A stretch of 64,000 nt of DNA from Prevotella merdae (lineage in GTDB: Bacteria; Bacteroidota; Bacteroidia; Bacteroidales; Bacteroidaceae), in contig NZ_LT985323.1 of NCBI RefSeq assembly GCF_900290275.1, positions 901,459-965,458 on the forward strand. The letters are read 5' to 3'. The translations under genes were made by a program, and so were the position numbers. Positions 36,230 to 44,694 of this stretch are shown here, one piece after another. The notes beneath the pieces were generated by a model, which was given only the letters and a program-made list of their open reading frames with translations, did no database searches and was not told the DNA's origin. The number at the start of each line of letters is the position of its first letter. The stretch's first letter is position 1.

Positions 36230-37045
36230 ATGAAAGTTTTTGCAACATTCATCATATTAACGACTATTTCACTCAACATCATGGCACAACAGAAAATAGT
36301 ACAGACAGCAGGGCGCACCCAACTGGGTGAGTTCGCCCCTGAGTTCGCCCACCTCAACGACGACATTCTCTTCGGAGAAGTATGGAGCCGCAATGACCTG
36401 CTTTCATTGCGTGACCGCAGTTTGGTAACAATCACTTCGCTCATCAGCCAAGGAATCACCGACAGTTCGCTGAAATATCACCTGCAGTCGGCAAAAAATA
36501 ACGGAATTACTCGCACGGAAGCGGCAGAAATCATCACTCACATCGCCTTCTACGCCGGCTGGCCAAAAGCCTGGGCTGCCTTCAATCTGGCAAAGGAGGT
36601 ATGGAGCGAAGATGTGAAAGGAGAAGACGCCAAGGCTGCTTTCCAGCGCGAGATGATCTTCCCTATCGGCGAGCCTAACACCGCTTACGCCAAATACTTC
36701 AAGGGAAACAGTTATCTGGCACAAATATCTGACAGTCAGATACCTTTCTTCAACGTAACCTTTGAGCCAGGTTGCCGCAACAACTGGCACACGCATCACG
36801 CCACAAAGGGCGGCGGACAGATGCTGGTAGGCGTAGCCGGACGTGGCTGGTACCAGGAAGAAGGCAAACCTGCGCAGGAGATTCTCCCAGGCACAGTCAT
36901 CCACATTCCAGCCAACGTGAAGCATTGGCACGGTGCTGCAAAAGACAACTGGTTTGCTCACCTCGCCTTTGAAATTCCTGGTGAGAACAGCTCAAACGAG
37001 TGGCTGGAGCCTGTGAGTGATGAGGAATATAACAAGTTAAAATAA
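36230..37045 (+). CDS. Carboxymuconolactone decarboxylase-like / cupin fusion protein
   Basis: 271 residues from ATG 36230 (signal peptide MKVFATFIILTTISLNIMA). Residues 35-130 form a CMD/AhpD-like helical domain (VWSRNDLLSLRDRSLVTITS, THIAFYAGWPKAWAAF). Residues 155-255 form a cupin with metal ligands in NNWHTHHATKGGGQMLVGVA and HIPANVKHWHGAAKDN. Predicted to be periplasmic. This two-domain fusion is common in Bacteroidota redox clusters; substrate unknown. The IS630 copy begins just after its stop. Confidence 0.9.
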   Translation: MKVFATFIILTTISLNIMAQQKIVQTAGRTQLGEFAPEFAHLNDDILFGEVWSRNDLLSLRDRSLVTITSLISQGITDSSLKYHLQSAKNNGITRTEAAEIITHIAFYAGWPKAWAAFNLAKEVWSEDVKGEDAKAAFQREMIFPIGEPNTAYAKYFKGNSYLAQISDSQIPFFNVTFEPGCRNNWHTHHATKGGGQMLVGVAGRGWYQEEGKPAQEILPGTVIHIPANVKHWHGAAKDNWFAHLAFEIPGENSSNEWLEPVSDEEYNKLK

Positions 37046-37068
37046 TAAGTAACTGTTCAAAATTAATT

Positions 37069-37605
37069 TTATAAATATGAATAATTCACGAATAAGTTCG
37101 TACCCACAGACGCCAAGGCCATGTTCGTACAATAGAAAAGCGAGTCCGTAGTCTCGTAATCTATCGGTCTTATCCATTTACCCTTAAGTATACGCCAAAG
37201 AATCTCGGCAGGATTGAGTTCCGGAGAATAAGGTGGAAGATAGAAGAGGTACAATCCTCTTTTCTCCCAAATTTTCCTCAGTTCTTTCACTTTCCGATTT
37301 CTATGAACAGAAGCATTGTCCAAGACAATTACAGTCTTCTTCGTGACATTGAAAGAGAATCTATCAAGATAGTCCACAATCTTGTCTGCGTTGATGGACT
37401 CTTTTGTGGTAAAGCCTTTATATTGGTTCCTTTTGGTAATCATGCCAAAGATATTAAGCCGGGCAGCTTTCTCGGATGAGATGTAAACATCCTCATTCTT
37501 GAATTGCCAGCCATATGGAACATATCCGTTTGTACAGACATGGCTTTCGTCGGCATAATATAGCACAAGTTCTCCTTTGGAATCAAGTTCTTCAAGTTCT
37601 TGCAA
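37069..37605 (-). CDS. IS630 transposase, catalytic part (OrfB)
   Basis: The DDE residues are visible in YYADESHVC, VIVLDNASVHRN and YLPPYSPELNPAEILW. The frame continues upstream through the RYKRIRKRPRGKPS region without a start, so it is expressed by frameshift from the upstream ORF. The C-terminal end coincides with the left terminal repeat. Confidence 0.88.
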   Translation of the reverse strand: MQELEELDSKGELVLYYADESHVCTNGYVPYGWQFKNEDVYISSEKAARLNIFGMITKRNQYKGFTTKESINADKIVDYLDRFSFNVTKKTVIVLDNASVHRNRKVKELRKIWEKRGLYLFYLPPYSPELNPAEILWRILKGKWIRPIDYETTDSLFYCTNMALASVGTNLFVNYSYL

Positions 37606-37661
37606 CTTCTCTTTCTTGTATGCGTAGAGCTGCGGTGAGGGTTTGCCCCTTGGGCGTTTTC

Positions 37662-38078
37662 TTATACGCTTATATCTTGCACCAATGTTTCTAAAAAACG
37701 TTTGAAGGTAATGTCACTGGCTTTTTTACCAGTCGCATTCTGCCATGCCTCACGTGCTTTGGACACACTCTGACGGTCTTCCTCAATTGCCTTGCGGACA
37801 GCTTCTTCATCAGAACAATCCATAATAGGCTTTCGCCCCTGACCAGGACGTGTCTCCAAGCCTTTGATGCCATTTTCTTCATAACGTTTTACCCATGTGT
37901 AGACAGTAGGTACTGTTACCTCAAGCATTTCTGCTATTTGGGGAGCTGATTTACCTTCTGACTTCAGCAATATGGATTTGCATCTGATACGAAAACTATG
38001 AGTAGGGCCATTATGATAGCCTTTCTCTAATTTGAGGCGATCAACCTCTGATAATTCAAGTACTTTTATTGGTTTCAT
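37662..38078 (-). CDS. IS630 transposase, DNA-binding part (OrfA)
   Basis: 138 residues from ATG 38078 (MKPIKVLELSEVDRLKLEKG). The helix-turn-helix (SAPQIAEMLEVTVPTVYTWV) is typical of IS630. Near its 3' end the minus strand has a T6 tract (CGTTTTTTAG, 37692-37701); a -1 slip there joins OrfA to the catalytic frame, a common arrangement in IS630 elements. Confidence 0.85.
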   Translation of the reverse strand: MKPIKVLELSEVDRLKLEKGYHNGPTHSFRIRCKSILLKSEGKSAPQIAEMLEVTVPTVYTWVKRYEENGIKGLETRPGQGRKPIMDCSDEEAVRKAIEEDRQSVSKAREAWQNATGKKASDITFKRFLETLVQDISV

Positions 38079-38174
38079 AATTCTATTTTTTCTATAAAAC
38101 GGAAAATGAACCATATTAGTACTGATATATATAAATAATTTAGATCACTTACTTAATAATAAACTTTTACAATT

Positions 38175-39035
38175 ATGAAGAAGATAAAGTTAAGCAATGG
38201 CGTGGAAATGCCACAACTGGGTTATGGTGTTTATCAGGTAGAACCTGATGAGTGTGAGCGTTGTGTGCTGGATGCTCTCAGCGTGGGCTATCGGATGATA
38301 GATACTGCACAGGCTTATAAAAACGAGGAAGCCGTGGGCAGCGCATGGAAGAAAAGTGGTGTCAGCCGTGATGAGCTTTTCCTCGTGTCAAAGGTATGGA
38401 TTTCTAACTATGGCGAAGGACAGACCATGAAGAGTATTGACGAAAGTCTGCGCAAACTGCAGACCGATCACATCGACCTGATGCTCCTCCACCAGCCTTT
38501 CTGCGACCGCTATGGAGCCTACCGCGACTTGGAGAAAGCTTACAAGGCAGGAAAGATTCGTGCCATCGGAGTGAGCAATTTCTTCCCAGATCATCTCATA
38601 GACCTTGCTTCAAACATGGAGATTGCGCCAATGGTAAACCAGGTGGAGACACATGTGTTCGACCAGCAACTTAAGGCACGCAAATTCATGGATGAGTTCG
38701 GCACGCATATCATGGCGTGGGCTCCTCTGGCAGAAGGTCTGAACGGACTGTTCACCAACCCTACCCTCACCCAGATTGGCGAAAAGCACGGCAAGACTGC
38801 AGCACAAGTGGCATTACGATGGCTGTTGCAAAGCGATGTAATCATCATCCCAAAGACCGTCCACAAGGAGCGTATGAAAGAGAATCTGAACCTCTTTGAT
38901 TTCGAACTTGATGCTGATGACATGAAGGCTATTGCAGCACTTGATACTGCCCACAGCCTATTCTTCGACCACCACGACGGACAGGTTGCCAAGCAGTTTA
39001 TGGAGTGGAGAGCTTTGGTTAAGCCTGCGGAATAA
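38175..39035 (+). CDS. Aldo/keto reductase
   Basis: 286 residues. Conserved family features: GYRMIDTAQAYKNEEAVG (Asp47 and Tyr52 by motif), FLVSKVWISNYG (Lys), DLMLLHQPF (His), and GKIRAIGVSNF. The C-terminal IIIPKTVHKERMKEN binds NADP. It reduces aldehydes or ketones in the cytoplasm. Before the IS630 insertion it would have followed the CMD/cupin gene directly, extending the AraC-linked cluster. Confidence 0.95.
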   Translation: MKKIKLSNGVEMPQLGYGVYQVEPDECERCVLDALSVGYRMIDTAQAYKNEEAVGSAWKKSGVSRDELFLVSKVWISNYGEGQTMKSIDESLRKLQTDHIDLMLLHQPFCDRYGAYRDLEKAYKAGKIRAIGVSNFFPDHLIDLASNMEIAPMVNQVETHVFDQQLKARKFMDEFGTHIMAWAPLAEGLNGLFTNPTLTQIGEKHGKTAAQVALRWLLQSDVIIIPKTVHKERMKENLNLFDFELDADDMKAIAALDTAHSLFFDHHDGQVAKQFMEWRALVKPAE

Positions 39036-39252
39036 ATATTAACCCAAAAGGAGAAATTATGAAATAAGATAATGTCACAATGGTCAACAGACTATGAATA
39101 TTGACCATAGAAAGGGCAAAAGCATATGGAGGGTGACTGTAAACGAAAGCTTTGGGTCCTTTCAATGGTGATGAAACAGCGATGAGAATATTGGAGAAGT
39201 GTCATGTTAAAGCCAATGGAAATAGATGCATCTACACTTCCTTGACTAAAAA
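39036..39252. other. Gap with a truncated gene start after the aldo/keto reductase
   Basis: AAAAGGAGAAATT followed by ATG AAA TAA (39059-39067) looks like the ribosome-binding site and start of a lost next gene of the cluster. No coding sequence follows. This probably marks the edge between the redox cluster and the mobilization module. Confidence 0.4.
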
Positions 39253-39300
39253 GCATAATGACTTGCTTTGTTGAACTTCAAACAAAGCAAGTTCTTATGC
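39253..39300. terminator. Bidirectional terminator-like hairpin
   Basis: Arms 39253-39272 and 39281-39300 pair over 18 of 20 positions with an internal 2x2 loop and an 8-nt loop. It lies between the aldo/keto reductase cluster and the convergent MobV gene. Confidence 0.7.
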
Positions 39301-39313
39301 TCATTATCTTAAA

Positions 39314-41347
39314 CTATAGCGAGAAACCTCTTTCCTTTTTTCTTTGAACTGCTCCCAATCCCACTTTTTGTGTTCCATCCCAATTCGTAAGTTGGTCTGC
39401 ACAGCCATTTGAGCCACCAAGTGAAACGTATGTGTCTGCACTACATGACATATAGTCAACAAAAGTGAGAAAGTTGTCAATGGCGTTGTCTGTGAATTGA
39501 ACTTCATTTGTGGCGAAGAGTTTTGTCCAGTTGGTGACACATTCCTGCTTGAAGTCTGTAAAACCATGCCAAGACATATCAGACAAGAACCTCTTTGCTG
39601 CCGATTCTATACTGGCTTTAGAGTCCAATCCAATATTATGCTTTACAGCAGATGCCATAATGCCATAGTATATGGAAGCCGATTCTTTCTCGTTGAAGTT
39701 GACTCTATCTGTTTTTGCAAAGGATGATAAAGCTTCATGTCCCTCATGGATGAACTTGTCAAGCACTCCTATGTATCTATTTTGCCGAGCCATGCTTTCA
39801 CGTTTGGCTTCGGCTTCTTGCCGAGCCTTTTCTTTTGTTTCTTTCTCCTTACGTGCTTCCACTCGTCTCCATGCGTCTGTCATTTCTGGCTCTTGCCAAA
39901 TGGCATTCCAACGAGCCTTCAAATCATTATACCTTTCTGCAAGCGCGGCATTGTAACTTTTGGCACTGGCAAGTTCCTCTTTTGCATATCCAAGTTGTGT
40001 TGCCACTCGTTCCACCGCTTTCTCGTCAAGCTGTGATATACGTTGTTTAACCTTGGCATTCTCATCCTTTAGCGCATCATTCTCAAAACGAAGTGCCTTG
40101 TTCTCCTCTATCTGCTTATTGAGATTCTGCATATAGTAAGTGTATGTCTTGTTGACAGACTTGCGTACATCTTCATTCTGCTTGTCACGTTCTGCATTGA
40201 TGGCTGCTACAAGAGCCTTGATTGCAGCGTTGATATTAGCCACACGCTCCTCACGCCACGCCTTTTGTCCGATAATAGTAGGAATCGGGATGGCAAGCTC
40301 TTTCTTTACGGCATTCATCGCTTCTTGAACTGGAGCCTTGATGTTGAGTAAAGGAATGGTCAGCTCCTTCTTGTCGATTGTGGCAAGCACTGCATATTTC
40401 TCCACTTTGTCAAGAGCGACTTTCGCCTGACGTTCAGCTTCAAGCACCACCTTGTTCTTATGCTTGCGTCCTCGCTTTTCTTCCTCTGAAAGTTCATCAT
40501 AGGAGAAGCCTCTTGCCAAGCCATACTTATGCCCTACCTTGTTGTAATAGTCAGTATGCAGTTGGGAAAGGTATTGTGATTTGTCCTTTGCTCGCTCTCC
40601 CCACACTTTGGCATAAGAGACCCTTTCAACAACACCCTTTGCCGCTTCCGATTTTGTGTAGTTGTCACGTTCTTCTTTTGGAAGTGCTCTCCATTCCTTG
40701 GTAGAGAGAACATTTTCTGGATTATCCTTGTGAATGTACTTGCTTCCGATGCGCCCATGTTTCTTTACTTGTTCAACAGGCACGGTCTGCACATGGGCAT
40801 GGATGCTTGTCTCGTCACAATGCACATCAAAGCCGATGACATTCTCTTCTCCCCATTTCTCACATGCAAAGCGGTAGGTGTCCAATGCCCAGTCATAGAT
40901 GCCTTTTTGCAATACAACCTTGCTGTGGTCAGCATTTGGATCTGATGTGTTGAGTTTCTGTTCACCAAAGGCAAGCCTGTTAAGCACATCATGGTCACCA
41001 CTGAAGATGATGCCGACAGTGCTGTTCGGACTGTTCCTTGAAACTTGGTCGGGACGCTTGGCATCCATATACGGCTTGAAGCCAAGTTCATCAAGTCGAT
41101 GCTGCAAGCGTTCATGCAACGGCACAGACTGGGAACCAAGAGGCACTATCTTTCCACCCTTGACTATCTCAAAGTTGAGTCTCTTGCGTGAGTAGTTATA
41201 ATGGTTGTTCTTGTCTATGTCCGCGTTTTTTAGTTGGTAACGCTTCTCGTCCCAACCTCTGCGTTCCGCCTCGTTGCCCACTTGGGACGAGTACGATTTC
41301 TTGTCTGTGCCTACATGGATGGCGGCACGTGGTATGTTTCTTTCCAT
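39314..41347 (-). CDS. MobV-family relaxase (Mob/Pre)
   Basis: 677 residues. The N-terminal relaxase domain (about 1-260) has NHYNYSRKRLNFE near 48-60 and the metal-binding HCDETSIHAHVQTVP at 176-190. The rest is long coiled coil (about 290-560, rich in Glu, Lys, Ala; LRFENDALKDENAKVKQRIS) and a divergent C-terminal region. It would nick oriT and lead strand transfer, using the conjugation machinery of a helper element, since no type IV secretion genes are present. oriT-like hairpins lie directly upstream. Confidence 0.92.
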   Translation of the reverse strand: MERNIPRAAIHVGTDKKSYSSQVGNEAERRGWDEKRYQLKNADIDKNNHYNYSRKRLNFEIVKGGKIVPLGSQSVPLHERLQHRLDELGFKPYMDAKRPDQVSRNSPNSTVGIIFSGDHDVLNRLAFGEQKLNTSDPNADHSKVVLQKGIYDWALDTYRFACEKWGEENVIGFDVHCDETSIHAHVQTVPVEQVKKHGRIGSKYIHKDNPENVLSTKEWRALPKEERDNYTKSEAAKGVVERVSYAKVWGERAKDKSQYLSQLHTDYYNKVGHKYGLARGFSYDELSEEEKRGRKHKNKVVLEAERQAKVALDKVEKYAVLATIDKKELTIPLLNIKAPVQEAMNAVKKELAIPIPTIIGQKAWREERVANINAAIKALVAAINAERDKQNEDVRKSVNKTYTYYMQNLNKQIEENKALRFENDALKDENAKVKQRISQLDEKAVERVATQLGYAKEELASAKSYNAALAERYNDLKARWNAIWQEPEMTDAWRRVEARKEKETKEKARQEAEAKRESMARQNRYIGVLDKFIHEGHEALSSFAKTDRVNFNEKESASIYYGIMASAVKHNIGLDSKASIESAAKRFLSDMSWHGFTDFKQECVTNWTKLFATNEVQFTDNAIDNFLTFVDYMSCSADTYVSLGGSNGCADQLTNWDGTQKVGLGAVQRKKERGFSL

Positions 41348-41398
41348 TGGAATTTCATTTGAGTTTGTAATATAGTTATTGTATAACTGGTGGCCGGT

Positions 41399-41513
41399 CT
41401 CGGGCGGAGCCTGAGCATAATAGAAGGACTTTTTAAGTGAACAGCGTCAGCATGTGAATCTAAAAGTCCCTATTATGTTTAGGACTTTTTTGAAAGTCCG
41501 TCACGCAAGCGTG
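41399..41513. other. Putative oriT region
   Basis: Four hairpins in 115 bp between the toprim gene and the relaxase start. CTCGGGC/GCCTGAG (41399-41415). CATAATAG..GGACTTTT paired with AAAAGTCC..CTATTATG (41416-41477), 16 bp with a two-base bulge and a 28-nt loop. GGACTTT/AAAGTCC (41482-41499). CACGC/GCGTG (41502-41513). The repeated GGACTTT word and the position next to mobV fit an origin of transfer. Confidence 0.55.
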
Positions 41514-41536
41514 CCCGCAGACCCTTACCCATTCTG

Positions 41537-42559
41537 CTATCGCTCTTCCACCAACACCAACCCAAGACTGTCTATTAGATGCTGGAGTGGCGGATGTTGC
41601 TTTATCAGCCTTTGTAGCGCCATCTGCGGTGTTTCCGTCATCAGAAGGAAGTCGGCAATGTCAAGACCATTGGCTTTCTGTTCATCGGTGGCATTGTCTT
41701 CCAAGATACTGCTGACAAGAACTTGCTTGCATATTGATTGCAGCAATGGAAGTTTGCTTTTCCACTTATCCATTGCCCCAAGGTCTGGAACCAAAACAAC
41801 CTCCCGACCGCTTAGGACTTCGACTGCATCTTTATTGAAGCATCCGTTCATGCCTCCAGTAGCCAACCATACGAAATCAGATATGAAGTGGGTGGCAATG
41901 ATGGCTGTCTTTTCGCTCTCCACGATGGCTATTGTCTTAGTCGTGGTTTTATCTGTCAACAGATGTTCGCCAAAGAAGCACTGCCGAAGTGTAAAGTCTG
42001 GCAGTTTCAGTTCCGAGTGTACCCAAGTCACCAGGCTGTGGGGTTCCTTGATGCGGTGTCCTGTCTTGTCATCATACTTCATTATCTTGCCAGTGCGCAC
42101 ATTCCCATTGACATCTATCTGCCAAAAAATAGTTGAACCGCCCCATTTCTTTGAAGTGCCGACCTTGTACAAGGCAAACAGCCGTTCTGTCTCCTCTTTG
42201 CCAAAGACCGTTGAAATGTATCGGTACAAAGGATTGACAGAATAGCCATGCAGTGTTTGCTCCATCAACTTATTTTCAATGAAAGTTGGAAGAGGTTTCT
42301 CTTTCCTGCACTCTTTGATTGGTGTTTTATATCTCCAATCATCATTGCAGTTGGTATCGGGATTGTCCTTGAAATAATCAGACGGAGAATAATGGTAGCC
42401 ACAACTCTGTTCATGGTCACAACGCCCCACATTGTCAGGGAATACAATTTGTCCTTCCTCGTCAATATATCTTGCAAAGCAACGCTTACGCCCACATTGA
42501 GGGCAAGCATATCGATTGCCCAGCTTGTATTTCTGTAGATGGAATCTATACTCACTCAT
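41537..42559 (-). CDS. Toprim/zinc-ribbon primase-like protein
   Basis: 340 residues from ATG 42559 (MSEYRFHLQKYKLG). A zinc ribbon occupies about 15-60 (CPQCGRKRCF, then CDHEQSCGYH). The C-terminal half carries a toprim-like core: AIVESEKTAIIATHF (Glu), VVLVPDLGAMDKWK (Asp), then a helical end. Such proteins pair with DUF3987 proteins in Bacteroidota mobile elements and probably act as primase for element replication. Part of a minus-strand group HTH-DUF3987-toprim-mobV. Confidence 0.8.
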   Translation of the reverse strand: MSEYRFHLQKYKLGNRYACPQCGRKRCFARYIDEEGQIVFPDNVGRCDHEQSCGYHYSPSDYFKDNPDTNCNDDWRYKTPIKECRKEKPLPTFIENKLMEQTLHGYSVNPLYRYISTVFGKEETERLFALYKVGTSKKWGGSTIFWQIDVNGNVRTGKIMKYDDKTGHRIKEPHSLVTWVHSELKLPDFTLRQCFFGEHLLTDKTTTKTIAIVESEKTAIIATHFISDFVWLATGGMNGCFNKDAVEVLSGREVVLVPDLGAMDKWKSKLPLLQSICKQVLVSSILEDNATDEQKANGLDIADFLLMTETPQMALQRLIKQHPPLQHLIDSLGLVLVEER

Positions 42560-42567
42560 AGGGCTCT

Positions 42568-42672
42568 GCACTTGTTGCACCTTGCACTTTCTGCACTTTT
42601 GCACTTGTTTGGCACAAAATGCAGCATCTGTTGTGCAAGAGTGCAAGAAGTGCAAAGTGCAAACGGTGCAAG
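42568..42672. repeat. Cluster of TTGCAC/GTGCAA words forming a large inverted repeat
   Basis: In the 122 bp between the DUF3987 and toprim genes the left half has about five TGCAC words (e.g. GTTGCACCTTGCACTTTC) and the right half about five inverted TGCAA words (e.g. GTGCAAGAGTGCAAGAAG). The halves can form a long imperfect stem. It resembles an iteron cluster or a primase start site; no function is proven. Confidence 0.65.
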
Positions 42673-42681
42673 GTGGTGGTT

Positions 42682-44046
42682 CTACTTCTGAACTTTCTCA
42701 TAATTGCCTTGCTTGTCTTTGATGATAAAGTTTCTCTGACAGAAGTCTTTGAGCATATACATGACAGTACGTCTTGCAAAACCGAAATCCGCTCCAGCCT
42801 TTACTGCTTCAGCAGTTACGAACTTGTTTCCCAACGAGTCAAGTACCTGTTTCTTCACAGGGTCGGTAGCCTCGGTTAAAACGAGGTCATCCATCCTTTT
42901 GTATGACTTCTCAAAGTAATCGCTCATCCGTATGGCTGCATTCACGGACTCCGCATCAACAAAATCCTTGTGAGACTCATCACAAGCCCATCGGAACAGT
43001 TGGAATATCAAGGCAAGCCGAGCCGTGTTCAAAGGAACTTTTGCAGCACGTGAGTCTATCATTTTTTCATCCGTAATGGCATTCTGCCGTTCTATGTCCT
43101 CATTCTGCCAATCATAGAATATATCAATGGCTTCATCAGAGAAGTCAAGAACATTGAAGATGCCTTCCGTAAAAGGAAGAGCCACAGCCTTGTCTATGAT
43201 CTCTTTCCATACACGGAATGGTCTTTCAATGATTGCAGCATCTTGTTTTGGAACCTTAACCCAAGGAGCTATCTTCAAACCTTTTGGGCATGTGATCAGG
43301 AAACGGTCAAGAAAACCATTCTTCTTGAATCCCATATCATAAAGTTCATGCACAATACCAGTCTGGATAGTTCCTACAATCTGTATGCAAGGATAGTCAA
43401 TGCGTAAAGGACAATCAAGATTACAACGAGATACATCTACAGGCAAGCCATTGTGAGCCGACAGCATCTGTTGTACAAAAGAACTGTTGTTGTATCGGTT
43501 GATGGTGTTGAACAGTCCCATTATCTCATCCACCACAACTGCCACACCTCTGAGGTTGGCATCGTGATTGCGCATCAGAATCTCTGGCGTGAAGTCATTC
43601 ATGATATTCTTATGCAGGACTGGTACTGGAGGTAACGATTCCCATTCCGTCCGCTTTTTGCCCTTGTTTCTCTCCACAATGGCTGCATACTCATTCTTTA
43701 GAACCTTGAACTTATGGTGCTCTTCTGTATCAATGTCGTGCAACGGCTTGTAGGCAAAGTTCAATGGTGGCGTCTTGCCGACTCCTGGTCTGCCAACAAG
43801 AATGACATATAGGATAGGTGAAGTAATCCAATTGCCTTTAATCCGGATATAGCAGGAGTTGCCGATTGCTGCTGCCATAGCGGATATTAGGGAAGTAGCG
43901 GTAAACTCAATGGAATAGTTCTCCGTCCTTGCCAAATCAAGAATCATCTGCTGCATCTTCTGGGGGAATACGTCAAGCGGAATTCCAGAAGTGGCTACGC
44001 CCGAAGCCTCCGAGCGTAGCTTGTTACAAATTTCAAGCGCATCCAT
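42682..44046 (-). CDS. DUF3987 primase/helicase-like protein
   Basis: 454 residues. A P-loop VGRPGVGKTPPLNFA lies near 90-104 and a Walker B-like VAVVVDEIMGLF near 175-186; ISAMAAAIGNSCYIRIKG and the C-terminal helical region match DUF3987 proteins of Bacteroidota mobile elements. Likely a replication protein acting with the adjacent toprim protein. It starts 4 bp after the small HTH gene. Confidence 0.87.
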   Translation of the reverse strand: MDALEICNKLRSEASGVATSGIPLDVFPQKMQQMILDLARTENYSIEFTATSLISAMAAAIGNSCYIRIKGNWITSPILYVILVGRPGVGKTPPLNFAYKPLHDIDTEEHHKFKVLKNEYAAIVERNKGKKRTEWESLPPVPVLHKNIMNDFTPEILMRNHDANLRGVAVVVDEIMGLFNTINRYNNSSFVQQMLSAHNGLPVDVSRCNLDCPLRIDYPCIQIVGTIQTGIVHELYDMGFKKNGFLDRFLITCPKGLKIAPWVKVPKQDAAIIERPFRVWKEIIDKAVALPFTEGIFNVLDFSDEAIDIFYDWQNEDIERQNAITDEKMIDSRAAKVPLNTARLALIFQLFRWACDESHKDFVDAESVNAAIRMSDYFEKSYKRMDDLVLTEATDPVKKQVLDSLGNKFVTAEAVKAGADFGFARRTVMYMLKDFCQRNFIIKDKQGNYEKVQK

Positions 44047-44050
44047 GACA

Positions 44051-44422
44051 TTACCAGTTTAAGGGTTTCGGCTTGCGCTTGTTTCCTGCAAGAATGGCTG
44101 CATTCTCTTCCTCTGCCGTAAGAGGTACAGGATTCTTGCGGTTAGTCTCCAGCCACTTGTCAAGTTCATCCTGATAAAGGCAGTAACGCTTGCCCGGCTT
44201 GGTGGCAGGAATGCTGCCGTTTCCAAGTTTCATGTAGAGAGTAGCCATCGGCATTTTCAGGTATGCCGATGCTTCCTCCACACTCATAGGTATGTGCGTG
44301 TTCGCCTTGTGTGGCTTGTTCTGTGATTGCAGACTGATGATCATCTGCTTCATGCCCACCACTTCATCTCGAAGCTGGGCAACGACCATTGGAAGGTCGT
44401 TGAAAGTTAATGGTTCACTCAT
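44051..44422 (-). CDS. MerR/excisionase-type helix-turn-helix protein
   Basis: 123 residues. A short coiled coil (about 10-35) is followed by a winged HTH (MSVEEASAYLKMPMATLYMK then GSIPATKPGKRYCLYQDELDKW, about 45-92) typical of excisionase-family regulators. It heads the DUF3987-toprim-mobV group. Its upstream region matches that of the integrase gene. Confidence 0.88.
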   Translation of the reverse strand: MSEPLTFNDLPMVVAQLRDEVVGMKQMIISLQSQNKPHKANTHIPMSVEEASAYLKMPMATLYMKLGNGSIPATKPGKRYCLYQDELDKWLETNRKNPVPLTAEEENAAILAGNKRKPKPLNW

Positions 44423-44446
44423 ATTGCTTTGATATTAAAAACTGGG

Positions 44447-44475
44447 GCAAAGGAACAGAATGATGCCTCCGTTAC
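44447..44475 (-). promoter_or_regulatory. Operator/promoter-like sequence shared with the integrase gene, copy 1
   Basis: The 29-base sequence starting GCAAAGGAACAGAATGATG matches 25 of 29 bases at 55195-55223. On the minus strand it contains GTTCCTTTGC, similar to a -7 box. It lies 25 bp ahead of the HTH gene. Confidence 0.6.
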
Positions 44476-44679
44476 AGCGTTTCATGACCGTCATTTGTCA
44501 TTCACGAAGGAATAACTCTAACAATTGGGAATATTGGAAAATTACATATCAGAGACAACACAAAGCGATTGGAGTGTTAAAAATGAGACGGATAGAGATG
44601 AAATCATACAAAAACATGGCAAGAGGACAAGAATACGTTAAAATATCATATCAAATTCTTTATTGCAGCTAATTTCTAT

Positions 44680-44687
44680 TATCTTTG
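44680..44687 (+). promoter_or_regulatory. Promoter -7 box for the structured leader
   Basis: TATCTTTG fits TAnnTTTG; transcription would begin near 44694, giving a leader of about 400 nt before the gene at 45096. Confidence 0.55.
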
Positions 44688-44694
44688 CAATCGC

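Larger units (their letters stand above)
37047..38155 (-). mobile_element. IS630-family insertion sequence
   Basis: About 1.1 kb. Imperfect terminal inverted repeats begin AGTAACTGTTCAAAATTA (left, near 37048) and AGTAAGTGATCTAAATTA (right, reading inward from 38153), each bordered by TA, the IS630 target dinucleotide. Two overlapping-phase ORFs encode the transposase. It separates the CMD/cupin gene from the aldo/keto reductase gene. Confidence 0.8.

Noticed and set aside
44460-44672. 70-residue plus-strand reading frame upstream of the structured leader
   Set aside because: It overlaps the operator of the HTH gene, has no promoter and shows no recognisable family.
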